DNA of 63,634 nt from Chara braunii. Lineage: Eukaryota > Streptophyta > Charophyceae > Charales > Characeae. The stretch is taken from the NCBI GenBank assembly GCA_003427395.1, contig BFEA01000123.1, forward strand, positions 2,248,587 through 2,312,220, in the 5' to 3' direction. The first letter of the stretch is position 1; every line of letters begins with the position of its first letter. The position numbers and the translations under genes were made by a program. Shown here one piece after another: positions 8,093 through 19,792 of this stretch. Below the pieces are notes generated by a model, which saw nothing but the letters and a program-made list of their open reading frames with translations, searched no databases and had not been told where the DNA came from.

Positions 8093-10979
8093 CTCCCCTA
8101 CCCTCTCCTTGTAGGCCATTAAAGTGAGTGCGAGTATGATGATGTGTCAACAGGATGACTTCCACACTCTGATCCTACGGTAATGACACGTGCACCTTGG
8201 AGAGATATGAGTGCAAGCGGGAGCTTGCACAAGATTGGAACCCCTTGGGCGCCACATATGTGAACGTACTATTTTCTGTAACCTCACGACTTCCTGTGTG
8301 AGGCTGCTGTGGGCGCCAAGGAAGGACACATAATGAAGTTTTGTCGGGAGCGAAGGGCCGATGAGGCAAGCGGTCTAATAAGGACTGACATTGAGGGAAA
8401 TATTTTCGACAGGACGAGGGAGTACATCGACCCAACTAGTCCAGGGGGAACACGGAAGGAGGCTTTGCGGCGAGATGCAGCATCGAGCATGGCCTCGTGA
8501 AAGTGGGTGTAAAGAGAAAGGGTTTCTGTGAGAAAAGCCTGAAAATTTAAGCGGACTGTAAATACAAGCGAGAAATCCGAATCGTATAGCTGCTGTAGAT
8601 AGGCACAGCGTACAGAGGGGAGGGATTTTCGTAATAATGGTTTGGTAAGGTAGATCGAGTTGTAGGCAGGAGGAACCCCAATAGAGTAGTTGTATATATG
8701 GGGTATGTAAGGTCTGCCTCACATCATGTTATTGGAATATCCCAAGTAGATGGAGCACGGAGTGACCCTGACGGTATCGTTACGAAATAAGGATCTGTTC
8801 TACTAGGCCTATTGACTGAGAGAGGAAGGTATGGGGCCTACGTCGTGTCCAGGCCTGGATGATTGTATAGGTATGAGTGGTAAGAGAGGCTCGGGAAGAA
8901 ACCTCAGCATGAAGGAAGTAGGCTCTCTAGCCTAGGAAGGCAGTTGTAAGGCTTGTGTATGAATAACTTCTAGTCTTACCTGTCCTGGGGTATCTGGATA
9001 TGTCCAGAACTACTTGGGTCCCTCTGACTTGAGGAGTATGGCTATGCCCTGGTCAAAACTATTTTAGCGAGGCTCTGATCAGGGGGGGGGGCGCATCGTC
9101 CTTGAGTGATACCAGTGACGAAGTGAGTTGAGATTGTTCAGCTCCGAGTGTATATATGTAATTTGAGACATTTGGCTCGTGTTTGAGTTGGGGTGTTGTA
9201 CCCCGGTGTATATATTGAGTCGAGATTTTATGTGAGACCAATTTTTGTATATGACGATCACAATCACTCTCACATGTGTGGTTTATCCTGATGTACGATG
9301 GCTTTGTGTGAGAAATGTGTGAGATACATCTCATGTGTATTGGATTGGGTAGATTTCATGAGAATAAATGGATGTGAACTGTCTACTCTTCGGTATACTC
9401 GTGCGGCCTGCCTACAGGCAGGTAGGACAGGGCCAAGTATAAGGAGAGGGAGTGCAGTCTGTCATTGTGAAAGTGTGAAAACCCTAAGGGATTTTGCGAG
9501 TCTTTGAGGCTCGAGTACTTACCATGCCGAATGTTTTATGGTTAAGTTGCGAAAATGGCCCACAAGCAGGCCCCTCAGCTTGAGTTGGTTCGTGGTTGAG
9601 TTGTGGAGAGGACCCATAAGTAGGCCTCTCAGTTTGAGTTGTTCTAGGGCGGAGTTGTTTTACGATTGAGATCCTTTCAGATTAAGAAAGGGGGTGATGT
9701 TATTTATCGGAAGACTCATCCACAAAAAGGGAGGTGTGTTAAAAAGGGTCGTGTGATAGCCCATCCTAGGAAGAGAGGGATGGTTGGGAGACCTATTGAG
9801 AGAGACCCCCTTCGTGTGACAGGTGGTTAATGGATTTAAGGGCATGGTAAGCAGTGTTTGAGTTGATAAAGCCTGACGAAAGGAACCAGAATTACAGACT
9901 GGATCATTGGTGGAACTGAGAAGGTCGCAAGTCAGTGCATTAAGATGTCATGGGATGTGTGGGCTGCTGTCTCTGATCAAGTCAGTAGGCCACGACCTTG
10001 TGTATGAGCCTGGCGGTGAATCTGATTGTGATTGTGAAAACGGGTCAGGTTTCCTATGCTGTCCCGTAGGGAACTGGTAAACGCCTTTAAAGTGAGACAG
10101 ACCCCTACGTAGTCCCGCAGTGGGTCTGTGGTCTGTTTTGCGAACTACTGTTCAGACACTTGTGCTAATCCCAAGGCATGTTGAGGAATACTAAGCTAAA
10201 CGGTAAAGGTTAGCACCTCTACGGTGCAACCCCTATTGGATGACTGCAAGCCAGCACAACCTGGCTGCGGACCCACGTCTACCAACGGGGTAAGAGTTTG
10301 AGGGGTTATGCACGCCCAGAAAAATTACTCCGGTGGGATGGCGGGGGATGTGAGTCGAGACTTCGGGTAGTCCTGATTGAATGCTTATCAGGAGAAAACC
10401 TATCGTTGCGTAACCAACGAGGGAACTGCCGTTAAGGTAACAATGCGGTAGGCCGTAGATCTGGCTCGATCAACCAAACTATGGTGGGCCAGGATGGAGA
10501 CCTAGCATTTTTGTACTAGACTGCAGAAAGAGCTGAGAGGAGATTTATGTATATATACATATACGTTTGATTGTGAGGATTTTCGCGAGGGAGGCAAGAG
10601 TGTCTTCTGAGGTCTCATTTAAGGCCCGCGTCCCTGGGTATGACTCTGCTTACGAGATAAAGTCTAGCCGGGACACTCAACGAGAAGCCGGCGTTTGTCT
10701 ATGACAAAAGGGGAGAGGATGGTTTGAGGTGGCCTTTGGAACTTATGCTGTAGTATCAATGCGTAATACACATGCGTCCTAGTGTCAGGGCAATGGAGAC
10801 CCAGGTTAGAACCCTGGCGGCATATAGTTGTGTAGGCACGGTTTGATGGAGGCCTCGAACCTGAGTCTGTCGGCTAATCGGATCGGTTCCTTTCTTGTCA
10901 GCACTTGGAGTGCGGATGAATTTATAGTTTTTCGATTTGGCGAAGCGACGGGGACGTCGCTTAATATGGTCCGGTAAGT
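8093..10979. other. Non-coding region between retroelement ORFs and LTR A
   Basis: There are no convincing ORFs. The region is G-rich on the + strand. It most likely includes the 3' untranslated internal part of the gypsy element. The last 40 bases, with GACGGGGACGTCGCTTAA at 10948-10965, are shared with the sequence just before LTR C (near 38239), which supports 3'-internal retrotransposon sequence and places a purine-rich GACGGGGACG about 25 bases before the LTR start. Confidence 0.4.
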
Positions 10980-12599
10980 TGTCGGTGTGAATACCCTTAC
11001 AAGGGTATCCGCCCTGGTTTTTGCAAGTGACAGAAAATAGTTTGGTTTAGAGTTTAAGTGTTCCGCGCGAGGCGCGGCCGCGTCTGTGGCTTACGACGAT
11101 TGGGGTGGTTGGCTAGAATAAAGAGTGCGTGGGCGCGCAGGTTTGAGGCGCTCGTGATTTCTTTTCTTTTGTTGATCATAGAGCCGGCCGGACATCGGTC
11201 ATTTTGTTTAATAATATTATTAATATTTATTTACATTTGATTAAGCAGGAATTAAGGATATTTTTCTATTGGTCGGTACGTATGACCGAGGCGAGCGCGC
11301 GTGTGAGGACGACGACATCGACAGCGACGGTGCGACCTTGTGCGGTAAAAGGGGCATATAGGATGGCGAGCGGGGCAGACACGGCGCGGTCCGAGTAAGC
11401 CGGCACGAGTGCCTAGCGACGGCACGCTGGTTGTAGGCAGAAAAGGGGGGGAGCGTAGGCTGTTCTTCCTAGGCCTAGGCACCGGGCAATACCACTTCAT
11501 ATTGGAATCCGCGCCTAGCCATCTCAAGCTTGGGCTTTGCCCTAGAGGTTACAGCATTGGACTATTGCTACGGAGGTGTGGGGATTGAGGTCAGCAGGCG
11601 TCGGCGCAGGAGCAGCGGAGCGTTGGAGGAATTGAGGGGTGAGGGTCCCGTGGGATTACCCCCTTTAGTTTTGATTAGGGGAATCCGATCATGGGCCCGT
11701 TTCGCAAGGCTGGGGAACTGCTGGTAGACCCCGCTACCTGTCCCCGATAGCCTTCCGTGTTATTTTGGGTTTTGTTTTGGGTTTTATTTTTGCTTTTACC
11801 CTCCCTGCTATTTGTTCTCCGGCCTCGTTTTTTGGCTACCAGCGCCCTGGCGCCGGTTCCGAGCCTGGGTCGTACACCCATGGGTATGGCGGGGCGGAGG
11901 TACCCGCAAACCCCTGGGACACCGACCGAATGGCCTTTGGGGTTTCCGTGAGCCGCTGTTCCAGCGCAAGTCCTTCGGGACATCCGTTAAACTTGGAACG
12001 ATACGGGGAGGATTTGCTTGGCCCCTACGCGCGGATGACACACGTAATACAGGGGAGGAGGGAAAGAGAACCGGACGCGGGTCTCGCCAGGTCCATGTGA
12101 GGGTAGAATGGGGGTTGTGGCGACAGTCTACCGGGCCGGGACCGATCGGGGGTGACGAGGAGAGACTAGTCGAACCACTAGTAGCGGGTTCCCGCCGAAG
12201 TTCCCTTGGAAACAGTCGGGGTTATAGTTCGGCCCGACTGATCGGCGGTTGTCTTAGTACAGTAGGCCGCCCGTCGGCAGGCTGCGCTAACAAGGTGAAG
12301 TCAGCGGGGAAGAGGACGGGTGGAGCCGGGAGAAATAGAGTAGCGGCAGCGAATGCAATCGGGGAGTAGGGGAGGCTGAATCCGGGCGAGGAAGGGCGCC
12401 AAATACAAGCGAAGAAGGAGATGGCGGGGAGATGATCGTGGGCAGTGACAAGGGGGATGAGGTAAGGAGATCGGGGCAGTGCAACAGGCCGGGCAGTGTT
12501 GGGCGATAACGGAGGGGAGGGGCGACAACGTTGCAGTAGACGGGCTGCAGAGGGGAATGCACCCGAACGCTATCTGCGTCCGGATTCATCGCAGGTTGC

Positions 12600-14060
12600 G
12601 ACGAGGGGGGTAACGGGAGTGAGATTCGCACGGTTCGCCCGTTTCTTAGCGAAAACGGGCAAATGAAGGAGCGATCCGGGGGTTTCGGCCCCGGGCGTAT
12701 CGAATAGTGAAGTCAGTTGGGTTGTTGAGTTAGTAAGATAGGAGGCTAGAGAGAAAGTTAGTGCGCAAGAGCTCCGGGAGGGTGGCTATGGCCGACTGAG
12801 AAAGGTGAAGATCTCGCTCATTTCCTAATGAAGACGAGGGAGAGAGGAGTTAAGTCGGGGTTTTTTAGGGGTGTTGACCCCGATTATGTAGTTGGAATTA
12901 GTAGAGAATTAGTGGGGTAGGAGGTTGGTAGAGAGAAAGTGTGCGCGGAGATGGCATGAGGTGAAAGAGAAGAGGAAAGGAAAAGTTATATCTCGCCCGT
13001 CTGTTGACGAAATCGGGTGAGGGAAGTCTCGTTTTAGAGGTTTTCAGGTATTGCGAATCTAATGGTGGGGTTAGATTTGGAGAAAGGTTAGTAAGATAGA
13101 AGGAGGAAAGAGAATGGGCTCCGCCGGGCTTTGGCGGAGGAGGAAGATGGCGGGAGGGAAGGATGGTTAGCTCGTTGATTCTTAACGGAAACAGGCGATT
13201 GAAATTACGCTTTTGAGGTTTCTTACTGCCACGAGTTAGGTTGTAGTGTTAGATTTGCGCCAGGGAGGTTAGTTCTGGCGGTCTAACTAGCAGGAGCTGC
13301 GCCGGGGTGGGAGAGTTGAAGAGTGGCGATGAACCTACCCAAGTTTTGCGAAAAGATTCGTTCTCCTTTTTTTTTCCTGGCTCGCCTAGAGATGATGCAT
13401 ATCCCATGTGCCTTGCCTTCTCTAGACCATGAGGCCGGTTTCCTCCCCGTCATTGCGATTTGACGATTTTCCCTTCTAGCCGTCTAGCCCCCCCTCACTT
13501 AGACTGAATCAGACCGGTGCGTTGATCGTTCTGTCGACCGAAAAGGGCCGCTTCGAAGCCCTCCGCGCCGAATGGGGGTAGGCTGGCAACGGGTGCATCT
13601 TCTCGTGTTCTGAGAGAAGACCCACTCGCACCTTGTTGGGATCAGGCAGAGGTGCATGTGAAAGAAGGGATTGAGGGGGGGGGGAAATGAGTAAATCGGT
13701 CGTTTCTTGACCGATTTTCGTAAACTAGGAGGCGAAAAGGGGGGGTTTGGCCATAGCGACCTCAAATGCACAGTCAGATTCGGAGTTAGTTGAGTAGAAG
13801 TAAAGTTAGGTAGGAGAGGGGCTGCGCCCCAGGGGAGGGGCTAGTAAGGTGACGATGTATTTAGTCGTCCTTAGCAGTAGGTTCATTCTGCAGCTACTCG
13901 CCCGGGCAATCGAAGGAGTTGAAAACACGGGCGGGGTTCAAGACTTACCTGGTCACAGGTGCACCACTCCTCCTGTTGAGGGGAATGCCCTCCCTCTATT
14001 TCCTCGCGAGGAAGGCTGAAGAGCAGTGAATACTTCCGTTTTTTAGCGGAAGATTCACTT
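12600..14060 (+). repeat. ~177-bp tandem repeat with a hairpin in each unit (LTR A)
   Basis: Eight or nine diverged units at about 177-bp spacing carry a hairpin with a T-rich loop. Examples are GCCCGTTT/AAACGGGC at 12637-12660, CTCGCCCG/CGGGTGAG at 12992-13021, AAATCGGTC/GACCGATTT at 13693-13717 and CTTCCG/CGGAAG at 14033-14052. Other unit parts also recur (GGGGTTT, TTAGTAAGATAGGAGG, AGAGAGAAAG). LTR B has about two units (hairpin TCTCGCTC/GAGCGAGA at 26055-26086) and LTR C two or three (CCGATTC/GAATCGG within 39468-39497). Copy number thus differs between LTRs. Confidence 0.75.
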
Positions 14061-15602
14061 TGTTCCTACTTATACTATGTTCGAAAGCCAGCGAGAAGGG
14101 AGGCGAAGAAGGTTGGAGACTTACCTGCTAGCCGGGACTCTATATGTCTGGTTGATAACTTACTGGCCAGTTGACGAGTGCACAGCTCGTTGATCCAAGA
14201 GACTACAAGCGGACTACTAACAGTAAATTACCAAAAGGGTCTGCATGCTACTCGTCCTGCTGAGTGAGGGGGCGACAGGCAGTAAGGTCGAAGTTGCAGG
14301 TGAGCCAATGTGACCAGGGCACGTCTCGCTGTTTCTGTTGAAAGTACCGGAGGTCAGGCTCAGGCCGCGAGCGTGAAGGTCCTACCATGGCTGAAGCATT
14401 GCCTAACTGTGTACGGCCAAGCTAGCAGGCTGCACGTTAACTTTGAATAGCCAAGCTAGCAGCAAGGAGGCAACCACGGAGCTTGAAGACTAACCGTGTA
14501 GCAGTGCTAGGCCCAATCCGGCTTAGCACGTTGAAAAGTGGCAGAGGGTGGGCCGTGTAGGAATCAGGTCTTGCCTGCTGGCCAATATACCGCAGGCCTA
14601 TCAAGCGGGAGATACGCAGTAAGGTGCGCACTTACCTGTGGGCCGGGGTGCGTCATGCTCTGCAAGCTAAAGCTGCGAGAAGGTATACCTGTCTTATCGG
14701 GGGCACCCAGAGCCAAGCAACAAAGGCTACAAACTCGCCTTTTTGTCAGAGGTATAGCGGCGAAGTTGGACGGGCTGCAGATCTGACTTGTTGACTGACG
14801 TGCCTCTCATCTCGCCAGCCTGCGCACGCGAAGAGGTCAGCTGTGGGAGTGTAGACTTAGTGTTAGTCGATGGTTTGTTTGTCCCGCCTCACGGAGTGGC
14901 CGAAGGCGAAACTGTAGGGTCGCAGGCCCGCCCATCGCCAGCGGATTTGGGGTTACAAGCGTAGAGGAATTACCAAGCTTTGGAAGCGAGGGGATTGTTG
15001 TGAGTGAGAAACGCGCTGGAGAGTCAGCAGCTGGCGGTTGACTTTGGTTTGACTAAGCGGCTGCTGTGTGTTTTGGCCATCATTGCGGGGCCCTCGGGCG
15101 CTGAAGTTTTGAAGGCCCTCTCCTGCGAGTGTGAGTGCACCTCCCTTGTATCTGAGAGACTAATTACATCTCCTTCTGCCCTTCTTCTTCTAAGTCCGGT
15201 CTATTGGTTCTGAGAGAAAGGCGGCAGGCGGGATTGCAACTCGTAATCCACGCCAAGGCCTCCGTGGGAGGTTTGCCCCACCGATTGCGGGAGCTCTGCC
15301 GGAACTCAAGAGGAGTTCTGGGGGCGGGGAATTGAAATGTAACAATGGTTTTCCCTCTATCTACCCTGGTATAACCCTTATTTGTACCCCTTGCTACGTT
15401 TGACTAAGTATGTTGCATGCACCCCTATCTTGACTTTAGTTTGACTGGCAGGACACCACTCAGATTAAGTAAAGGAATGTGTGCACAATCTCTGTTTCAG
15501 TTTTTGTTGATAACCTGAAGGCAGATTGTGAACACAAGAGGTTGCATCTGGGAGAAGGGTGGGTGAAAGGTGGTTTTGTCTGAGGCTGACAGGGTCCTAT
15601 GG

Positions 15603-16426
15603 GGTCAGACCAGTTCCATAAGATTGGACGGTCTGACCGTTGTGTTTATTTTTGAATCGCATGGAGAGTCAGACCAGTTCCATAAGATTGGACGGTCTGA
15701 TTGCTCTGAATTGTGAGGGCTTGACTGTGGTTGATTTTTAGGAACCAAGCCTGTATCATAAGATTGGAGGGTTTGGTTGCCGTGTTTAGTTGGGGTTTAC
15801 TCTGTTTCGTTGGTTTTCGGATCGAGGAGGTCTGGGCAAGTCCATAAGATTGGACGGCTCAGCACCTTCCTGTTTTATTCTGAGGGGGTAATTCTCGCTG
15901 AGGGCGAAGCATGTCCATAAGATTGGACAGCTTTGGACTCATGCCTCACACAGTGGGATCAGATAGAAACGAACCTGGCAGAGGACCAGATATATTCCAT
16001 AAGATTGGACGGTCTGGCCCAATGCCTCGCACATGTTGGAACCCAAAAGGTTAAAACTTGGCTATATTCTATATTATTTCATTTATGAACAGGCTAGCCA
16101 AGCATGGGTTGCATAAGATTGGACGGCCTGGCTATAGCTTATCATGAAATGAAGAGAGTATAACTAAGAGTATAATTGAAGGTAATCCTGGGCAGGCTGG
16201 GCCTTATTCTAAGATGAACGGCTCAGTCCTATGCCCAGCTTTTGAACACCAAGCTAAGAGAGGTATATATAATTTGGATATTAAACAGTTCAGGGCGGTT
16301 GAGCCTTGTTCTAAGATGAACTGCTTAGTCATATGCCCAAAAGGAAGAGAGAAGTAGTTGTGCAACCTGTTCGTGTATACTCAATGGCTGAGTCAGGCAG
16401 GTTCCATAAGATTGGACGGCTTGACT
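15603..16426 (+). repeat. Array of ten stem-loops with loop TAAGAT (LTR A)
   Basis: Each unit has an outer stem of variable sequence, a short inner stem (GTCCA/TGGAC or GTTC/GAAC) and the hexaloop TAAGAT. Outer stems: GGTCAGACC/GGTCTGACC (15603-15638), AGTCAGACC/GGTCTGATT (15667-15702), AACCAAGCC/GGTTTGGTT (15743-15778), CTGGGC/GCTCAG (15832-15862), CGAAGC/GCTTTG (15905-15935), CCAGA/TCTGG (15986-16017), AGCCAAGC/GCCTGGCT with one mismatch (16096-16133), CTGGGCC/GGCTCAG (16197-16226), TTGAGC/GCTTAG (16299-16328), AGTCAGGC/GCTTGACT (16391-16426). G-T pairs occur in several. Corresponding arrays lie at about 28410-29090 (B) and 41985-42660 (C). Confidence 0.85.
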
Positions 16427-16740
16427 TTATGCCCTATGTAAGCTGGGTATAAGGGAATAAACTATTGAAAGACTGTGAATTATTGCTTGCTAAGTTTGAC
16501 TTGGGGTGGTGAAAGTACTCACTTTTGTGCGTTGGCCTGCATGGGACAGAGTGAGGCTACTACTTGGTGTGAGTTTCAGTTTGACAGGTAGTTGCTTTAG
16601 TTGCTCGCCACATGCTAGAGCGATAGGGGTTAGTTTCAATTCCTGCATTTTCTGAGTTGACTAATTTTACTTAGATAAATTCTCACATTTTCTGGGATCT
16701 TTTATTATACTTGGCTTTGTATAATTTTTGGTAAGTTACT

Positions 16741-17040
16741 TTCTCTACGGGAAGCGCTGCCGAAATTTCTGCAAATCCAAGGAGTTAGTCGAATTTTGAC
16801 TTGTCAAAGTTCAACTTGTCTAAAGTTTGTATATGACTTAGTAAAAATATGGAAAGTCTCCTTTTCTAGAGGGAGTGCTATCCAAATTTTTGCTAATTAA
16901 GGGAGTTAGACAAAAATTGGGCTTTGGAAAGTCAAAGACTATTTATGGTTTTATGTTTGGGCTGATATAAATTCTGAAAAGACACTTTTCCTACGGGAAG
17001 CGCTGCCGAAATTTTCTCGATTTAAAGGAGATAGATTATA
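16741..17040 (+). repeat. ~120-bp tandem units with GCTGCCGAAATTT (LTR A)
   Basis: Three units in LTR A contain CTACGGGAAGCGCTGCCGAAA or a variant (near 16745, 16862 and 16988), followed by AAGGAGTTAG and a TTTTGACTTGTCAAAG-like stretch. LTR B has five units (29740-30330), LTR C about five (42950-43540). The same GCTGCCGAAATTTT core appears three times outside the LTRs, near 21830, 21930 and 22115. Confidence 0.65.
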
Positions 17041-17682
17041 TTTTGACAGGTGGCGATTTTAGCGATCCACTCTGTATAGGGGAGATTATGCCAGGATCTA
17101 CCTTTGCTTTGGGCACTGTTCAAAGGTACACTCAGGCCTAGTGAGCTAGGATGATTTGAGTGAGAGTGTGTTATGGAGTTGTATTCTCCATACACTTATG
17201 ATTTTAGCTTGGGGATTGGTCTGTCTTGTGTTACAGGTCTTCTGGATCGTTTGATTTAGGACTTGGACTAGTTTCAGCTTGGTCCTACGAGGATCATCTT
17301 CTGTTATCACTGATAACAGCTCGGTTGCCGATTCCTCAGTTTACGATTCAACTCCAATTCACTCTTGTCACTCAACCTAAAGACTTTAGCCTTGTGATTG
17401 AACTGTTTGTTGTGTTTTCACCCGGACTTTATTGAATGGTCATCCAACAAAAGTACTGAGTATTTATTTAAGAGTTGCACGAGTGAGGCTTGTATGGCTA
17501 AAGCGAGGGGTATGAGTGCAAGGAATGGTTGAAGTTGACCCCGTGTAGTGCGTGGACTTCTGGATGAATCTTTGATGTGGTTGCAGGTATGGTTGTGGTT
17601 CGGCTTCTGGATGTGACTGCCTGCGATTACATACATATATGGCTGAGAGGAGCCTTACTGTGACTGTGAGAAGTGATCGTTC

Positions 17683-17692
17683 TATATAAATA
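17683..17692 (+). promoter_or_regulatory. TATA-like box in LTR A
   Basis: TATATAAATA lies about 1.1 kb before the LTR end, after a GC-richer stretch, as expected for a U3 promoter. A further run TATATATATACTTATAT follows at about 17701. B and C do not preserve it visibly, so assignment is weak. Confidence 0.3.
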
Positions 17693-18789
17693 AGCCTTGT
17701 ATATATATACTTATATGTGCCTTGGGTATGCGCGCGGCTTGCTGAGATCGTGCACAGGGGTTAGCCAGATTATGGTTTGAGAGAAAAGGGAGACCCCCTG
17801 TTATCCTTTGTTTTTTAGTATTTTTATAGTTGGACGTTGTAGTCTGTGGCAGCCGTCAAAGTCAAACCCCTTGACTTTTGCCCAGGCCCGGAGCAGGACT
17901 TACCCCCAGGGCCGCAAGAAACGACTGTCACCATAGGTATGGACCTGTGTACCACCCGCTCTGCATAAGGTGCAGAAGAGGGTGTGTGGTTTTCAATCGC
18001 GCTTAGCGGTTGTCCAGCGTCGAGAGATTAACCCCCAAGACGCGTGTCAGCCGACACTTGAGTGTCGAACGCGACCCTCGAGATTAACGAGGGCCGCATG
18101 AGTATGGGTACTACATAGTACGTCATCATTGCGACTGCTTGCGTACGTTTCCATTGCGAGTCGATATGAGATAGCCCTGTGTCCGCGCGGTTTTAAACTA
18201 AGTCTCGCGCGCGACGCCTATTTAACTTCTGCATCGAAAGGTTATGGGTTGGCTACCGAGGGGCTAGGAGCGTTGTCGCGTTGTTTGTATTGTGTCGTGT
18301 TGTATGTGCGTGTGTGTGTGTTTTATTTTTGTGTTCGTAAAGTGGTGTGCACGTGGTGTGTGGGATGCGTCCTAGTCGACCGACGTCGGGCCGCGCTTGG
18401 GACTTCAGCCCCCCAAGATGTCGGTTCACATGCGGGCCCGATAGGCGTATTACCGAGCGTACCCCCTATGCTACAGCGAACGAGAAACGCCCTCGGCTGG
18501 TCCACCTCTGCGATTGCAACTGATTAGCTTTCGTACTATGGACTGGTAGCTCGGCGGGGATACGCCCACCGAAGGGAGGTGACAGCTCCCGTAAGGTGGA
18601 GGTAAGATGTGCCTCGCGTAGGCCCTATCCTGTCGTAGGGGCTCGCGAGAGGTATGGCTGGCGCACTCGGCCGGAGCGGGCTAAGGAAGCTCCATTTGTG
18701 TGTCCGTGACGAGGTTTGGTCCAACTCCTGCGTGACAGGGCCGAGAGGGTTCAGCGCTGCCATGTGCGGTGCCGGACCGATGCGCGACA

Positions 18790-18815
18790 CCGCGCCCTAG
18801 CCAGCGCGAGAAATA
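18790..18815 (+). other. Diverged primer-binding-like block after LTR A
   Basis: After CGACA, the block GCGCCCTAGCC and then ATAACGGTTGCC lines up with GCGCCGTTGCC and ATAACGGTTGCC after LTR B. That suggests LTR A once also served as a 5' LTR. The match to tRNA-Asp is too eroded to work. Confidence 0.4.
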
Positions 18816-19626
18816 ACGGTTGCCATAGCTTCTTTCTTGTTCTGCTGTGCGCACTAGGAATTTTGGCGCGATTAGTGCGCGAGAATTTTCATTTTTAAAA
18901 TTCGAACTGATGTCGAGCCCCAGCAGACTCTCGGAATTGTTTTTTTTTTTGGAATTTTCTCTTGCAATTAGGATTTAGACTAGGAATTTTGGCACCTTGC
19001 AATTTGGCTACACGGCACTTCCTGCTCGCACGCACCGCGCCCCGACAGGGTCTGGGCTCTGATTTCCATCCGCGCCTTAATCCTGTGTGTAACTGTAGTT
19101 TTTGGCGGGCGCAATCACAACTGTAATCTTCTTGTTCTTGATGGCTTTCGTGTTTCCTTCTTTCCCGCCTCGTCTTCGCACACACACTCTTCCTCTGTTC
19201 TAAGTGGTTCCCACGGTTGCATGCCCGGATCGATGCGCGGAGAGTGGCTCCGTCCCCCACGCTGTGGCCTGGACATGCAGACGTAGGCACTCCCTCTCTT
19301 CTCTTTCTCATCACTTGGGGTTAATCCTGTATCCCTCGCGCAAGCATGCATGCTATAATTTTTTGCAAGCGCGATTAGTTGTCTCTCTAAGAATCTGGAG
19401 GTTAGCGCGATCAGTGAGGGTCAGCTAACGAACAAGTTTCGAAGGTGAGTGAGCATGGGAGTTGGGCGATCTGACGAGCTGGTGCAGAGAGCGTGGGGTT
19501 GACGTGTGGTCGCGAAGGACTGTGGCACGTGGGCGAACCTGGCTTGGACACTCAGGCCAAGCGGGGTGACGACTCTGTGTGGTTTTGGAGATGCCGGGCG
19601 ACGGACTGCCTGCATTGAGGGAAGAG

Positions 19627-19682
<56 letters not shown>

Positions 19683-19736
19683 GTTAGATAGATAGATAGA
19701 TAGATAGATAGAGATAGATAGATCGATAGATAGATC

Positions 19737-19792
<56 letters not shown>

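Larger units (their letters stand above)
10980..18789 (+). repeat. Very long LTR, copy A (most diverged)
   Basis: The segment starts TGTCGG, followed by AATACCCTTACAAGGGTAT, and ends CGACA, like copies B and C. Blocks alignable by eye to B and C include 15290-17120, 17860-18110 and 18480-18760. It carries three sub-repeat arrays (about 12600-14060, 15603-16426 and 16741-17040) and a TATA-like box at 17683. It has no long ORF. It is preceded by the same internal 3' sequence as LTR C and followed by a diverged primer-binding-like block, so it is flanked by internal-type sequence on both sides, as in tandem LTR-internal-LTR arrays. Length is about 7.8 kb. Confidence 0.7.

Noticed and set aside
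8175-9334. Minus-strand ORFs of 60-115 codons downstream of the extra ORFs
   Set aside because: Random-length ORFs with no motif, in a region that behaves as non-coding 3' sequence.
12600-14060. CRISPR-like array of regularly spaced hairpins
   Set aside because: Units are ~177 bp, diverged along their whole length and found in a eukaryotic LTR; there are no conserved short repeats with unique spacers and no cas genes.
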